Shown here: one piece after another, positions 42,518 to 51,822 of the stretch
Position numbering within the stretch: the stretch's first letter is position 1
Layout: each line of letters starts with the position of its first letter
NCBI GenBank assembly: GCA_965248035.1
Contig: OZ252054.1
Span: forward strand, 62,001 to 126,000
Origin: BJGV01 sp964194745
Lineage (GTDB): Bacteria; Pseudomonadota; Gammaproteobacteria; Burkholderiales; Nitrosomonadaceae
DNA length: 64,000 bases
Reading direction: 5' to 3'
Translations under genes and position numbers: made by a program
The notes under the pieces: generated by a model
The model's database searches: none
What the model was told of the DNA's origin: nothing
What the model saw: only the letters and a program-made list of their open reading frames with translations

Positions 42518-43558
42518 TCAGCAACATGTCGAAGTTACTTTCGTATTTAGAATTGTGTCAAACGGAAAGTCATTTCCGCAACCTGAAAAAATACCAAAGT
42601 GATAAGTGAAATCACCAATGAAATGGAAATGCATCGCGAAGCGCGTATCATGTAGCATACGCCAAGTGTTACCACACACTGAAAATTTTCTGCCGGTCTC
42701 GATATTGTGGTGTTTATCGAGTACAAATTGGTCAGCATGCTCAGGAATGTTGCCACAATAAATTACTGCCTGGCCATGATCCTCACATGAGGTTTCTAAT
42801 CCATCAAGTTTGAATAACCGGTAAGTGGCAGAGAAAAAATGGAGACTACCTATACGTGATACCAGTTCGGAGTTCGTGATGGTTAACGGTTGGTCAGTGA
42901 CCAACCGCGGGTCTGTAAAACCTTGTCGATGCGCAAGGCGCAAGAAATCGTTCCAGTATAGTGCGCCACCAAGGCATTCTCCATAGAGCACTGGGTCGTT
43001 ACGCACAGTATTCGGCACGCGTCGATCCGCGTAAACATCCGAGAAATAGAATTCGCCACCATCTTTAAGCAGATGGTGTATACCTCTTAGCACTGCATCT
43101 TTATCGGGTGAAAGGTTGATTACGCAATTGGATACGATCACATCAAAGCTACCTGCTTCTAGACCCATTTCATCAAGATGTTCGATATAGCCTTGGAGGA
43201 AACGTACATTGGAATAACCAAAAGTATTCGAATGGAGTTCCTGATGTTTTTTGGCAATAGTGAGTTGCTCATTGGTCATATCAACACCCACCACTTCGCC
43301 CGTTGGCCCTACAAGTTGGGACAACAAGTAAACATCGCGTCCTGAGCCACAACCGAGATCCAAAACTCGGCAGCCTTCAAGCAGGGGAGGACAGACCAGC
43401 CCACAACCGTAGTAGCGCGAGAGCACCTCTGGGTGGATTCGCGAGAGAAGCGGTTTTAACCATGCCGGAACTTGGTTGGTGTCGCAGCAGGCGTTAGTTT
43501 TTAGGTCATCAGTATGCTGCAATTGGCGGCCGTAATAATCTTGAACAATGTCATGCAT
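42518..43558 (-). CDS. arsM: Arsenite S-adenosylmethionine methyltransferase
   Basis: 346 residues from ATG 43558 (AGGAGATCAACC before it; a start at 43633 lacks support). SAM-binding motif VLDLGCGSGRDVYLLSQLVG, KTNACCDTNQVP and YYGCGLVCPP cysteines near the N-terminus, VSNCVINLSPDK and LYGECLGGALYWNDF supply the two arsenic-binding cysteines of the ArsM family. Converts arsenite to methylated arsenicals. Downstream of arsS and the sugar-transfer genes, it provides the dimethyl-arsenic step of arsenosugar formation. Confidence 0.92.
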   Translation of the reverse strand: MHDIVQDYYGRQLQHTDDLKTNACCDTNQVPAWLKPLLSRIHPEVLSRYYGCGLVCPPLLEGCRVLDLGCGSGRDVYLLSQLVGPTGEVVGVDMTNEQLTIAKKHQELHSNTFGYSNVRFLQGYIEHLDEMGLEAGSFDVIVSNCVINLSPDKDAVLRGIHHLLKDGGEFYFSDVYADRRVPNTVRNDPVLYGECLGGALYWNDFLRLAHRQGFTDPRLVTDQPLTITNSELVSRIGSLHFFSATYRLFKLDGLETSCEDHGQAVIYCGNIPEHADQFVLDKHHNIETGRKFSVCGNTWRMLHDTRFAMHFHFIGDFTYHFGIFSGCGNDFPFDTILNTKVTSTCC

Positions 43559-43660
43559 GGTTGATCTCCTAATTTTTTGCAAAATGGTGTCGTAACTTTG
43601 TGTAAGCTTAAGATAACAAATACACCTCATCAAAATTTAGAATAATTTCATCAATTTGTC

Positions 43661-44413
43661 TCATTGTTTGATCATGGAAAAATCACACTTTGTATCGCTT
43701 GGTACAAAGTGCAAATCAGCGAAACCAGAATGGGCACGCTCACCGGTGTTATCAGTATCGGCCGCTACAGCTAGTAGAGTTGGGCTGACACGATCAGTAC
43801 CGAACGCTAGCATGGCATCGGTCAGTATATTTCGTCGTTCTGTCACCCATACTCCGTCAAGTTTAGGTCCAGAACGTAACACTATCATCTGTGTGCGCTC
43901 GGTGTAGGCGTTAGAGCGCTGAGTGCCGACAGGATAGCGGTTGTCCCAGACATAATTGAGAGCTGCATCCGGAACATGGTTTCCATAAAGGCTACGTGCT
44001 AGCTTGAGTTTAAACTTAGTGAAGAAGTCGATTGTTTCTGAGGGCAAGATAAAAGCAAGGTAGACACGTGCTGCATAGTCATCGCCTGACTTAGTCGCCA
44101 TATCCGCAGTTTTGAGCGTTGTATCGACTCGCCATTGCCAGCACAAAATAGGGGTACGCGTTAGATTAACCGAAAGCGGTCGTGCTAGTAGTGCCATACT
44201 GGCGCTAGCCTCTGCCTCTACGGCAATTACGCCGTCCCATGAAATTATTTTATACTGCGTGGGAGGGATTCGTTTGTCGAATCGAATCACCTGCCAAGGG
44301 AGGGGAGGTGTTGTACTAACTGCAACGAAGTGGCCTACGTAGTTTACTGTATCTTGTGCTAGGACACTCGTACACAGTAGGCTCAACACTGCCGCTACCC
44401 ATTTATTATGCAT
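43661..44413 (-). CDS. DUF3047 family secreted protein
   Basis: 250 residues with a signal peptide (AAVLSLLCTSVLAQ). Beta-rich body: LPWQVIRFDKRIPPTQYKII, ILCWQWRVDTTLKTADMATK, DDYAARVYLAFILPS, LNYVWDNRYPVGTQRSNAYT and a closing DTDNTGERAHSGFADLHF. These are the DUF3047 blocks. Possibly a periplasmic binding or glycan-interacting protein; role not known. Overlaps the upstream transferase gene by eight bases. Confidence 0.85.
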   Translation of the reverse strand: MHNKWVAAVLSLLCTSVLAQDTVNYVGHFVAVSTTPPLPWQVIRFDKRIPPTQYKIISWDGVIAVEAEASASMALLARPLSVNLTRTPILCWQWRVDTTLKTADMATKSGDDYAARVYLAFILPSETIDFFTKFKLKLARSLYGNHVPDAALNYVWDNRYPVGTQRSNAYTERTQMIVLRSGPKLDGVWVTERRNILTDAMLAFGTDRVSPTLLAVAADTDNTGERAHSGFADLHFVPSDTKCDFSMIKQ

Positions 44414-45029
44414 GTTTTTTTTCCTCCCAGACTCTGGGTAGCCACCTTAGATCAGCGGGCTCATCAATATCGTGCAAACAGGGAAAACTTTGTGCAGAGC
44501 AGCCTAATTGTTCTAAGCGATGCATTGTTTCAATGAAAACAGCGTTGGTACTCCATTTGATAGATTCAAACAAAGAGGAATGAAAAAAATTCAAGCCGAG
44601 TAACGCATAACCGCCATCGGTAACAGGAATGAGTGTTGAGTCAAAGTGACGTAGCGCATTAGCGGCTTGTAGCAGGTGAAATGAGGTGAGTTCAAGGCAA
44701 TCGGTTCCAATAAGTAAGACTGATTCCCCATCAGCAATAATGCGTCGCGTTACACGTGTCAGTCTTTCTCCTAAATCTCCCTCACCCTGATCTGAGTATT
44801 GCACTTCATGCGGTATAACAAGTGTTTGCCATATTGCGTCTGTTGAAGATGGGGTTACACATAGTTCAACTGGACCTATTTTGGCAGCTAGGGCTTCGCT
44901 CAGTGTGTGCGTTAACATGCGTTGTGCAAGATCAGCCGCACCCTTTTCCCCAAGTGAAGGAATCAGACGTGTTTTAGCAAATCCTGGTTGTGCTGCTTTG
45001 GCAAAAATCACTATACGAATAAGTTTCAT
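44406..45029 (-). CDS. TIGR04282-type transferase of the arsenosugar cluster (DUF2064)
   Basis: 207 residues from ATG 45029 (an upstream in-frame codon at 45239 lies inside the preceding gene). IRIVIFAKAAQPGFAKTRLI, LIGTDCLELTSFHLLQAAN and LIPVTDGGYALLGL identify the DUF2064 nucleotidyl/glycosyl transferase-like fold that accompanies rSAM/selenodomain clusters. Its start overlaps the preceding stop by ATGA. Likely handles a sugar or nucleotide step. Confidence 0.82.
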   Translation of the reverse strand: MKLIRIVIFAKAAQPGFAKTRLIPSLGEKGAADLAQRMLTHTLSEALAAKIGPVELCVTPSSTDAIWQTLVIPHEVQYSDQGEGDLGERLTRVTRRIIADGESVLLIGTDCLELTSFHLLQAANALRHFDSTLIPVTDGGYALLGLNFFHSSLFESIKWSTNAVFIETMHRLEQLGCSAQSFPCLHDIDEPADLRWLPRVWEEKKHA

Positions 45030-45703
45030 TGGTACGTCTTTGCCAGTTGGCTTGCCGGGATCCCCCGCCAGTAATTCCAACGCAGCCGCCACATAAGAAA
45101 AATTGTGCGCCAAACGCCATGTATCTCCCAACGTCGGCCTGAAGTAACAACACAGAAGGCGATACAGGCGGGACGCGAGATTGTACGCAGGTGTTTTGAC
45201 AGCTCGACGTCTTCCATCAATGGTTGATCTGGAAAACAACCCGCCGTCGTAAAAGCTGTTTGTGTTACAAATATAGCTTGATCACCAGTGGCAATGCTCG
45301 TTAGACGTGAGCGTAAGTTCATCATATAACCGATTACACGAAGCATTACTGGACGTCCGGCTATGCAAACATCAAAACGACCCCAGCAGAATGATGAGTT
45401 ATTTGAAAGTGCTTGTTTGACTAACAAATCAGCCTTATCCGGCAGTTGTGTATCAGCATGTAGGAACAATAATACCGTTCCGGTAGCACGCGCCGCACCA
45501 GCATTCATTTGACCAGCGCGGCCACGGGCTGCCCGTTCTACCGTGTAGCCGGCACTCTTCACAATATCAGCCGAACCATCCTCACTACCGCCATCGACCA
45601 GAATAATTTCGCAGTTGTTTCGAACCAGTGGTGTCAGCCTTTCAAGCAACTGAGGGATCCTGCGTGCTTCGTTTAGTATTGGTATGATTATGGATAGCTT
45701 CAT
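45026..45703 (-). CDS. TIGR04283-type glycosyltransferase family 2
   Basis: 225 residues from ATG 45703. MKLSIIIPILNEARRIPQLL, EIILVDGGSEDGSADIV and VLLFLHADTQLPD (DxD-like) are typical GT2 motifs; QPLMEDVELSKHLR marks the TIGR04283 subgroup linked to arsenosugar and radical-SAM clusters. A short C-terminal region (VWRTIFLMWRLRWNYWRGIP) is hydrophobic and amphipathic, suggesting membrane contact. Confidence 0.85.
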   Translation of the reverse strand: MKLSIIIPILNEARRIPQLLERLTPLVRNNCEIILVDGGSEDGSADIVKSAGYTVERAARGRAGQMNAGAARATGTVLLFLHADTQLPDKADLLVKQALSNNSSFCWGRFDVCIAGRPVMLRVIGYMMNLRSRLTSIATGDQAIFVTQTAFTTAGCFPDQPLMEDVELSKHLRTISRPACIAFCVVTSGRRWEIHGVWRTIFLMWRLRWNYWRGIPASQLAKTYQ

Positions 45704-45726
45704 GATGACTCGAACCATGTAGTCCG

Positions 45727-47871
45727 TTATCGTTTCCAAGCGTGATAACGAAATAACCACGTCAACACACGTTGCGGTGTATGAGCTTTTTTCCATTTAC
45801 CGGCGACGTATTTATTTGCTTCTGCTAAAGTTGGGTATGTGTGGATTGTGCCGAGAATCTTTGAAAGCCCTAATCCATGCTTCATTGCCAATACAAATTC
45901 GGCTAGCAAATCCCCTGCATGCTCACCCACGATGGTTGCCCCCAGAATCCGATCCTTGCCCGGTACCGTTAGTACCTTGACGAAGCCTTGCGTCGTGCTA
46001 TCTGTAATAGCGCGATCAAGGTCATCAAATTCATATCTTGTAACCTCATATGGCACATCCTTATCTCTAGCCTCTTGTTCATTGAGTCCTACACGGGCGA
46101 CCTCAGGTTCAATAAATGTGGCCCAGGGAATAACCGAATAATCGGCTTTGAACTTCTTAAGGTCTCCAAAGAGTGCGTTAACTGCCGCATACCATGCTTG
46201 ATGTGAGGCGGTATGGGTGAACTGATAGGGGCCAGCTACGTCACCGGCAGCGAAAATATTGGGATACAGTGTTTCTAGATATTCATTGGTTGCTATTGTG
46301 TTTTTCGTTTCAATGCCCAGTTCTTCCAGGCCGTAACCTGTTAGCCGTGCTAAACGGCCCACAGCACATAATAATGTGTCCAATTCAATTCGTCGCTCTA
46401 CACCATCATGTTCTACGACAATAAATTTATTTTCATCTTCACATTCACAGCGAAGGGCTTTATAGCCTATGAGCATTTCCACACCGTCTCGCTCAAGTGA
46501 GATTCGTACCACTTCTGATATCTCCTCATCTTCGCGGATCATAATCCGTGATGCCATTTCGATTTGAGTGACTTTGGAACCCAAGCGGGCAAAACTTTGA
46601 GCTAGTTCGCAGCCAATCGGCCCACCACCAAGTACGATCAATCGAGATGGTGGCGCATCCTTTTTAGCGAATTCGTCCCACAGTGTGTCACTGGTAACGT
46701 AGCCGACATCATCTAAACCGGGCAAAGGTGGTACGATTGGTTGAGACCCTGTGGCTATTACAATGTTTCGGGTGGTCAGGCGCTGTATGTCGCCGTTATG
46801 GAGCTTTATTTCTACAGTCCAAGGATCTTTGATACAGGCGTAACCCTCAAGTACTTCTACGCCTAATTTAGTATAGCGTTCAATGCTGTCGTGAGGTGCT
46901 ACGGTACGGATAACTTCATGTACCCGTGCCATCACCTTGCTAAAACTAAATTCAGGCACTATGGCTTTAAGGCCGTAGTTACCGCCATGACTCATCTGGT
47001 GGGTGAGGCGGGCCGACTTGATCAACGCCTTGCTTGGTACACAGCCGTAGTTGAGGCAATCGCCGCCCATCTTGTGCGCTTCGATCAACGTCACCTTAGC
47101 CTTAACGGCGGCACCGATATATGCGGTAACTAAACCGGCTGCTCCGGCACCGATTACTATCAGGTTACGGTCAAACTTCTGCGGGCGTTTCCATTTAGCA
47201 TAGACGCGACGACGTTGCAGGAAATGCAGAAACCATTTGGCAAGTAACGGGAACACTCCTAACAAAGTGAACGAGATTAGCAACCCAGGCGAGACGATGC
47301 TGGAAAGCCCTGATATCTTCGCGAGTTGAGTGCCAGCATTAACATAAACGAGTGTGCCGGCAAGCATACCCACCTGGCTTACCCAATAATAACTAGACGT
47401 ACGAATCGGTGTCAGCCCCATCAAGAGATTAACAATAAAAAAAGGAAATAGCGGTACAAGACGAAGCGTAAATAAATAGAATACACCGTCTTTAGCCATA
47501 CCATTGTTAATGGCACTTAACCGGTCTCCGAAGCGGGACTGGATGGCATCACGAAATAGATAACGTGAGACCAAAAAGGCAAGTGTGGCGCCGATGCTAG
47601 AGGCAAACGACACAATTACTGTTCCCCACAGTAGGCCAAACAAAGCACCAGCAGCGAGTGTCAGTACTGCGGCACCCGGTAAGGAAAGTGCAGCAACTAT
47701 CACATAAAACAAGAGGAAACTAAGCCCAACAAGAACTGGTGAGGCTGCTCGCCACGCCTCGAATTGTCCTAGGCTAACCTTAAGACTATGGAGAGATAGA
47801 TAGGAGTTTAGATCCAGTGCAAAAAAAATTAGCACCAAAAATACCGCCGCGACAACTTTGGTTTTACTCAT
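45727..47871 (-). CDS. TVP38/TMEM64 membrane domain fused to a mercuric-reductase-like flavoprotein
   Basis: 714 residues from ATG 47871, which overlaps the arsS stop by eight bases. Residues 1-225: six hydrophobic segments of a TVP38/DedA-like domain (FLLFYVIVAALSLPGAAVLT, GATLAFLVSRYLFRD, RLVPLFPFFIVNLLMGLTPI). Residues 235-714: pyridine nucleotide-disulfide oxidoreductase with VIGAGAAGLVTAYIGA, redox pair CLNYGC, VLGGGPIGCELAQSFA, NIFAAGDV and a dimerisation domain (HTYPTLAEANKYVAGKWKKA). It may use NAD(P)H for a membrane-linked redox step on arsenic or thiols. Confidence 0.88.
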   Translation of the reverse strand: MSKTKVVAAVFLVLIFFALDLNSYLSLHSLKVSLGQFEAWRAASPVLVGLSFLLFYVIVAALSLPGAAVLTLAAGALFGLLWGTVIVSFASSIGATLAFLVSRYLFRDAIQSRFGDRLSAINNGMAKDGVFYLFTLRLVPLFPFFIVNLLMGLTPIRTSSYYWVSQVGMLAGTLVYVNAGTQLAKISGLSSIVSPGLLISFTLLGVFPLLAKWFLHFLQRRRVYAKWKRPQKFDRNLIVIGAGAAGLVTAYIGAAVKAKVTLIEAHKMGGDCLNYGCVPSKALIKSARLTHQMSHGGNYGLKAIVPEFSFSKVMARVHEVIRTVAPHDSIERYTKLGVEVLEGYACIKDPWTVEIKLHNGDIQRLTTRNIVIATGSQPIVPPLPGLDDVGYVTSDTLWDEFAKKDAPPSRLIVLGGGPIGCELAQSFARLGSKVTQIEMASRIMIREDEEISEVVRISLERDGVEMLIGYKALRCECEDENKFIVVEHDGVERRIELDTLLCAVGRLARLTGYGLEELGIETKNTIATNEYLETLYPNIFAAGDVAGPYQFTHTASHQAWYAAVNALFGDLKKFKADYSVIPWATFIEPEVARVGLNEQEARDKDVPYEVTRYEFDDLDRAITDSTTQGFVKVLTVPGKDRILGATIVGEHAGDLLAEFVLAMKHGLGLSKILGTIHTYPTLAEANKYVAGKWKKAHTPQRVLTWLFRYHAWKR

Positions 47872-48847
47872 GCAATGCACCGCCACAGCTGCTGCCTTGT
47901 CCAGCAGTGCAACCGTAGCAATGATCAGCTACCCGGATTGGTAGACCCATCGGGTCTTCATTCATCAAATCGCGTAAATGAGGTTTTCTTTTATGTCCTT
48001 GCACTGTTTCTGTAGCAAGACCTAACTCCAATCCTAATTGCTGATTAAAATCGCAGTCGTAGAGAAAGCCTTGCCAATCAACGCTGATTAAGTTTCGGCA
48101 CATTACGTTCGCAAAATTGGCTGCTGCGAAATTTTCCTTTAGCAACCGCATGTAATCACTGAACTGTCCCTTTGAAATTAGTGTTGAACCAAAGCGCTGT
48201 ATGGGCATATTAGTTACCGTGAACAGCTCATTGAACAAGATGCCGAAGTTCTTATACAACTCCCTCTTATAAGTGGCCTGCAGTTTAGCTTGATCAGAAG
48301 GTAATGAAGGGCCTTGTGGGTTATAAACAAGATTGAGTGTCAATCCAGAACCCTCACTGCCATAACCGAGTGTATTAAGCTTTTGCAAAGCTAAGATGCT
48401 TTTGTTAAAAACGCCCTTTCCACGCTGCTTATCCACGTTTGTTAGTGAATAACAGGGGAGTGAGGCAACAATTTCGACCTGCTGTGTTGCTAGAAATTCT
48501 GCTAGCTCGTCTTGTCCGGGTTCAAACAGGATAGTTAGGTTGCAGCGATCGATGACTTTTACGCCTAAGGCACTAGCTTCATTTACCAACTGTCTGAATC
48601 CCTTGTGCAGTTCAGGGGCGCCACCAGTAAGGTCAAGTGTGCTGATGTTATGGGCTGTAAGAACAAGAGGAATTAGTGCCAGGGTTTCGCTATCCATCAT
48701 TTCTTTGCGGTTTGGTCCAGCATTGACATGGCAATGTACACAGGACAGATTACAACGATAGCCCAGGTTAATCTGAAGAGTCGTAAGTTGCTCGCGATGT
48801 AGGTTGGGAAATTTAGTCGCCTGTAGCAATGGCAGGGTGGCGTGCAT
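47864..48847 (-). CDS. arsS: Radical SAM arsenosugar biosynthesis protein ArsS
   Basis: 327 residues. CNLSCVHCHVNAGP binds the radical-SAM [4Fe-4S] cluster; LDLTGGAPELHKGFRQL, IDRCNLTILFEPG and VEIVASLPCYS are the rSAM/selenodomain core. CYGCTAGQGSSCGGALH forms the C-terminal selenodomain-like Cys cluster. In this family the enzyme adds a deoxyadenosyl group to a methylated arsenical. It is the first gene of the operon. The start at 48847 has no strong ribosome site. Confidence 0.92.
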   Translation of the reverse strand: MHATLPLLQATKFPNLHREQLTTLQINLGYRCNLSCVHCHVNAGPNRKEMMDSETLALIPLVLTAHNISTLDLTGGAPELHKGFRQLVNEASALGVKVIDRCNLTILFEPGQDELAEFLATQQVEIVASLPCYSLTNVDKQRGKGVFNKSILALQKLNTLGYGSEGSGLTLNLVYNPQGPSLPSDQAKLQATYKRELYKNFGILFNELFTVTNMPIQRFGSTLISKGQFSDYMRLLKENFAAANFANVMCRNLISVDWQGFLYDCDFNQQLGLELGLATETVQGHKRKPHLRDLMNEDPMGLPIRVADHCYGCTAGQGSSCGGALHE

Positions 48848-49034
48848 GCCTATCCTCGATAGTTGTATGACGGTTGCGCAATAAGGACTTGTGCTTGAGT
48901 CTTGTAGCTATAGTCGTAGCAGAATCATAAGTCTTACACATACCCTTCATTTGTAGTCGTCTGCGATACTTGAAGCCTTGTGTAAGAAACCGTATGCCTG
49001 CTCCGACTATAATAAATATTACTGCTATTGGCAT
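48813..49034 (-). CDS. Short ORF before arsS, doubtful
   Basis: 73 residues: a hydrophobic N-terminus (MPIAVIFIIVGAGIRFLTQG) and a basic rest (KYRRRLQMKG, TRLKHKSLLRNRH) overlapping the first codons of arsS. It may be a leader or a remnant of an upstream gene cut by alpha copy 3, whose edge is 49 bp away. Low confidence as a real protein. Confidence 0.3.
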   Translation of the reverse strand: MPIAVIFIIVGAGIRFLTQGFKYRRRLQMKGMCKTYDSATTIATRLKHKSLLRNRHTTIEDRHARHPAIATGD

Positions 49035-49087
49035 TAATACGTATCTTGGACAGATTAGTTACACTCTATACGAGATTTTTTGGGGAT

Positions 49088-49340
49088 TTATGTAGTTGTT
49101 ACCGGACTGCCATGTAACGGATGTAACGGGGTAATCTGTTTGGCTAACTCAAATGTTCGCTGTTTCAGCGTGGAAAGCAGGTTGTCATAGGCATCGGTAT
49201 TGGTGAGGAGGCAGGCTGTGAGACCAGTCACCTCCCCGGACTCAATCTTGAGAGGGCCGTTGATAGATTAACTGCTCCAACACGGTGCAGTAGATTTTCC
49301 CTGCCTTATCGGTAAGGATTTCCTCAATGAGAGATTGCAT
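49088..49340 (-). pseudogene. Alpha copy 3: small frameshifted ORF ending in the terminal repeat
   Basis: Same layout as in the other two copies: ATG 49340, frame change, stop inside the terminal repeat. The only length difference between copies is a 9-bp duplication that keeps the frame. Confidence 0.35.
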
Positions 49341-50134
49341 TCCTTGAAAATCCGATCTCTGGTCAGCTCACAATATTTGGGCTCTTTCTCAAGACCAATG
49401 GCTTGCCGACCATGTCGAATCGCTTCTATCATAGTAGTGCCCGATCCGACAAACGGATCAAACACCGTGTCCCCGATAAACGAGAATATCTTGATGCAGC
49501 GTTTCGGCAGTTCTCTTGGAAATGGGGCCTCATGACCAATCCGTTTCCTGCTCTCTCCATTGAATGACCATGACCCCAACGACCATTCCTTAAATTCCTC
49601 GGCGCTAATATCGTTGTTTCCAGGGCGCTCACGTTTCCACGTATCTTTATAGAGCACAATAATGGTTTCCACAGGGGCAATGACATGAGGGGCGCTGGCT
49701 GACTTCCAACTCCCCCATGCCGTGTGACGGGATATATTGCCTTCATTCCACAGAATAGTCGCATGATAGCACCACCCGGCCTCCATTGCTAATCGCGTGA
49801 TGTCTGCTGAAAGCGGTTGCTTGCCATTCTTGTTTTTATCCAGCGAGACATTGACGCATAAGCGACCGGTCGATTTCGTCCAATGAAAACAATTCGTCAG
49901 CCACTGTTTAGAAAAGTTCAAATAGGCGTCGTAGGGCAATGAATCATCTTGTTGGGCACCAGAATATGCTTTGCCAACGTTATAGGGGGGAGAGGTCACA
50001 ATTAAATCCACGCTTTCTCTCGTGATCGAAGCACGGAGTGTGGCGTCTCCCTGGATCAAGCGGTGAACGAGTGGGGAGTGAGCAAAAAGCACATCCACAG
50101 CCGAATCCAAGAGGCCGGTCCCTACGGCGCTCAT
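49268..50134 (-). CDS. Beta-class site-specific DNA methyltransferase (alpha copy 3)
   Basis: 288 residues, identical in motif layout to the other copies; one visible substitution (ISRHTAWG for ISRRTAWG). It starts on the transposase stop by ATGA. With copies 1 and 2 it makes three methyltransferase genes of one specificity within 46 kb. Confidence 0.92.
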   Translation of the reverse strand: MSAVGTGLLDSAVDVLFAHSPLVHRLIQGDATLRASITRESVDLIVTSPPYNVGKAYSGAQQDDSLPYDAYLNFSKQWLTNCFHWTKSTGRLCVNVSLDKNKNGKQPLSADITRLAMEAGWCYHATILWNEGNISRHTAWGSWKSASAPHVIAPVETIIVLYKDTWKRERPGNNDISAEEFKEWSLGSWSFNGESRKRIGHEAPFPRELPKRCIKIFSFIGDTVFDPFVGSGTTMIEAIRHGRQAIGLEKEPKYCELTRDRIFKECNLSLRKSLPIRQGKSTAPCWSS

Positions 50135-51063
50135 TGGACAAGCCCCTGATACGTTAAGCGTTTGCCAATGGCCGCATCACAGACGCTTTCAATGCGGTGC
50201 ATGGTCTCCCGGCCACAACGTCCTTCATTGAGCCTGAACGAAAATTCATGAATATAACGCGATAAATGCTTGACGGATACTTGATGGAATGTGCCGTTCA
50301 GTCCACGTTTTAAGACCGCCCAAACGCTCTCAATGCCATTTGTGTGCGCCATGCCCTTCACATATTCATTCGCCGAATGGTTTACGGCTTGGTGCTGATA
50401 GCCTTTACGCTCAATGCCTCGATAGGCGGCATGGTCATCCGTATAGAGCGTGCTGCCTATTTCTATCGCCTCTTGAATCTCCGTCCACAGCGTAAGCCGA
50501 TCCGTCGCAGGCACTGGCAGGGCCACGGTCTTGCCACCACGCTCCCTCATGCCGAGGACGGGTTGTTTGCCAACTGTCCCGGCTTTCGGTTTATCCCCTT
50601 TCTTCCAGTGCTTGTTCCGTTCTTTCCCGCCCACATACGTTTCGTCGATTTCTACGATTCCTGAGAGACGGGTAAGATCGCCACGGCAAGCCTCTCGAAT
50701 CCGATGCAACACAAACCAGGCGGACTTATACGTGACCCCAATTTCTTTGCTTAATTGCATAGCGCTAATGCTCTTTCGAGAAGTCATGACGGTGTAAATG
50801 GCATAGAGCCATTTGTGAAGTCGAATGTGTGATTTTTCAAAAATGGAACCGGTCCGAACACTAAAATGCTTGCCGCATCCTCGACAGTCATACATCCCTT
50901 TTCGTTTTCCCGATCTTGTATAGACCGATAGGCTTTGACATGTCGGGCAAGACACACCATATTTCCAGCGACGATCCTCAAGGTACTGTCGTGCGGTTTC
51001 CTCGTCAGGAAACATTTCCATCAACTGGTAGACACTGATTGCAGTATTGATCTTATAAGGCAT
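50131..51063 (-). CDS. IS1595-family transposase (alpha copy 3)
   Basis: 310 residues, complete, with the zinc ribbon, the two Asp motifs and the HTNGIES-K block described for copy 2. Preceded by GGAGGATGCC. Its promoter carries the consensus -35 TTGACA, where copies 1 and 2 have TTTACA, so this copy may be the most actively transcribed source of transposase. Confidence 0.96.
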   Translation of the reverse strand: MPYKINTAISVYQLMEMFPDEETARQYLEDRRWKYGVSCPTCQSLSVYTRSGKRKGMYDCRGCGKHFSVRTGSIFEKSHIRLHKWLYAIYTVMTSRKSISAMQLSKEIGVTYKSAWFVLHRIREACRGDLTRLSGIVEIDETYVGGKERNKHWKKGDKPKAGTVGKQPVLGMRERGGKTVALPVPATDRLTLWTEIQEAIEIGSTLYTDDHAAYRGIERKGYQHQAVNHSANEYVKGMAHTNGIESVWAVLKRGLNGTFHQVSVKHLSRYIHEFSFRLNEGRCGRETMHRIESVCDAAIGKRLTYQGLVQ

Positions 51064-51088
51064 GGCATCCTCCTCTCATGATAAGAGA

Positions 51089-51116
51089 ATTATACCACAA
51101 TATTTTCCGGTGTCAA
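51089..51116 (-). promoter_or_regulatory. Predicted promoter of alpha copy 3, consensus -35 and -10
   Basis: Minus strand TTGACA (51116-51111), 16 bp, TATAAT (51094-51089). Both boxes are perfect; the -35 lies in the terminal repeat. Confidence 0.75.
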
Positions 51117-51308
51117 GTATATAGTTCCCATTTTTTGTAGATATTAAATGTTCGTTCTACAATTAAACTCTACCTTATAAACGGGATTTACTTGAGTACA
51201 GATAATCAAGGTGGATAATTACTAAATATTTGCAGAATTATCATAAACTTTATAGAGATATTGTATCCTAAATAATACTGTAAGTGAATAAGAATAAAGG
51301 AGGTGCCT

Positions 51309-51554
51309 GTGGAATGGATTCTAGTACTGGTGATTTGCGGAATTATCGCCTCAATTCTTGGCTCCCGCAAAGGAATGGGAGCTAGTTCATTTTTTTTCGG
51401 CCTGATACTCGGTCCACTTGGAGTTATTCTTGTTCTCCTTAGCAAGGGCAAAAGAGTAGCATGCCCATTTTGCGACAAACTAATTTATATGACCTCAACA
51501 GTTTGCCCACATTGCGAGAAAGAAATTCCTGTCACTAATACTGGTACTAAATGA
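51309..51554 (+). CDS. Small membrane protein with a zinc ribbon
   Basis: 81 residues from GTG 51309, five bases after GGAGG; a GTG at 51303 would sit on the ribosome site. Two short hydrophobic helices (WILVLVICGIIASILG and FFFGLILGPLGVILVLL) are followed by CPFCDKLIYMTSTVCPHCEK, a four-Cys zinc ribbon. No precise family; similar small zinc-ribbon membrane proteins are common. Single gene. Confidence 0.6.
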   Translation: MEWILVLVICGIIASILGSRKGMGASSFFFGLILGPLGVILVLLSKGKRVACPFCDKLIYMTSTVCPHCEKEIPVTNTGTK

Positions 51555-51822
51555 GCCAGAATGAATCCATAAGGTGAGCTTTTGACTGCACTGAGTATTT
51601 TTACAAGATTAATTAACTTCCGAGAGACATAGCAATGTTCCTTAGTATATTTCTTGATGTGTTTCTGATAGGCATAGCTAACAGAAGAGGGCAAGCTGGT
51701 TGCTACCAACACACTATAATCTACATAGCTGCTGCCGGACCTGTCGTGCTTGAAAAACCGTGTAATGTGATCGATGCAAACGAAAAAATAAATACGTTAC
51801 AACTGAAATTGGAGATTGCTAA

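Larger units (their letters stand above)
49083..51129 (-). mobile_element. Element alpha copy 3 (2047 bp, intact)
   Basis: Same ends as copies 1 and 2. Exact 8-bp target duplication ATTTTTTG at 49075-49082 and 51130-51137. It is 9 bp longer than copy 2 because ATGTAACGG is duplicated near the left end (a three-codon in-frame repeat, PLH, in the small ORF). Inserted upstream of the arsS operon, pointing the same way, so its read-through could affect the operon. Confidence 0.97.

Noticed and set aside
43303..43497. Plus-strand frame inside arsM
   Set aside because: Antisense shadow of the methyltransferase domain.
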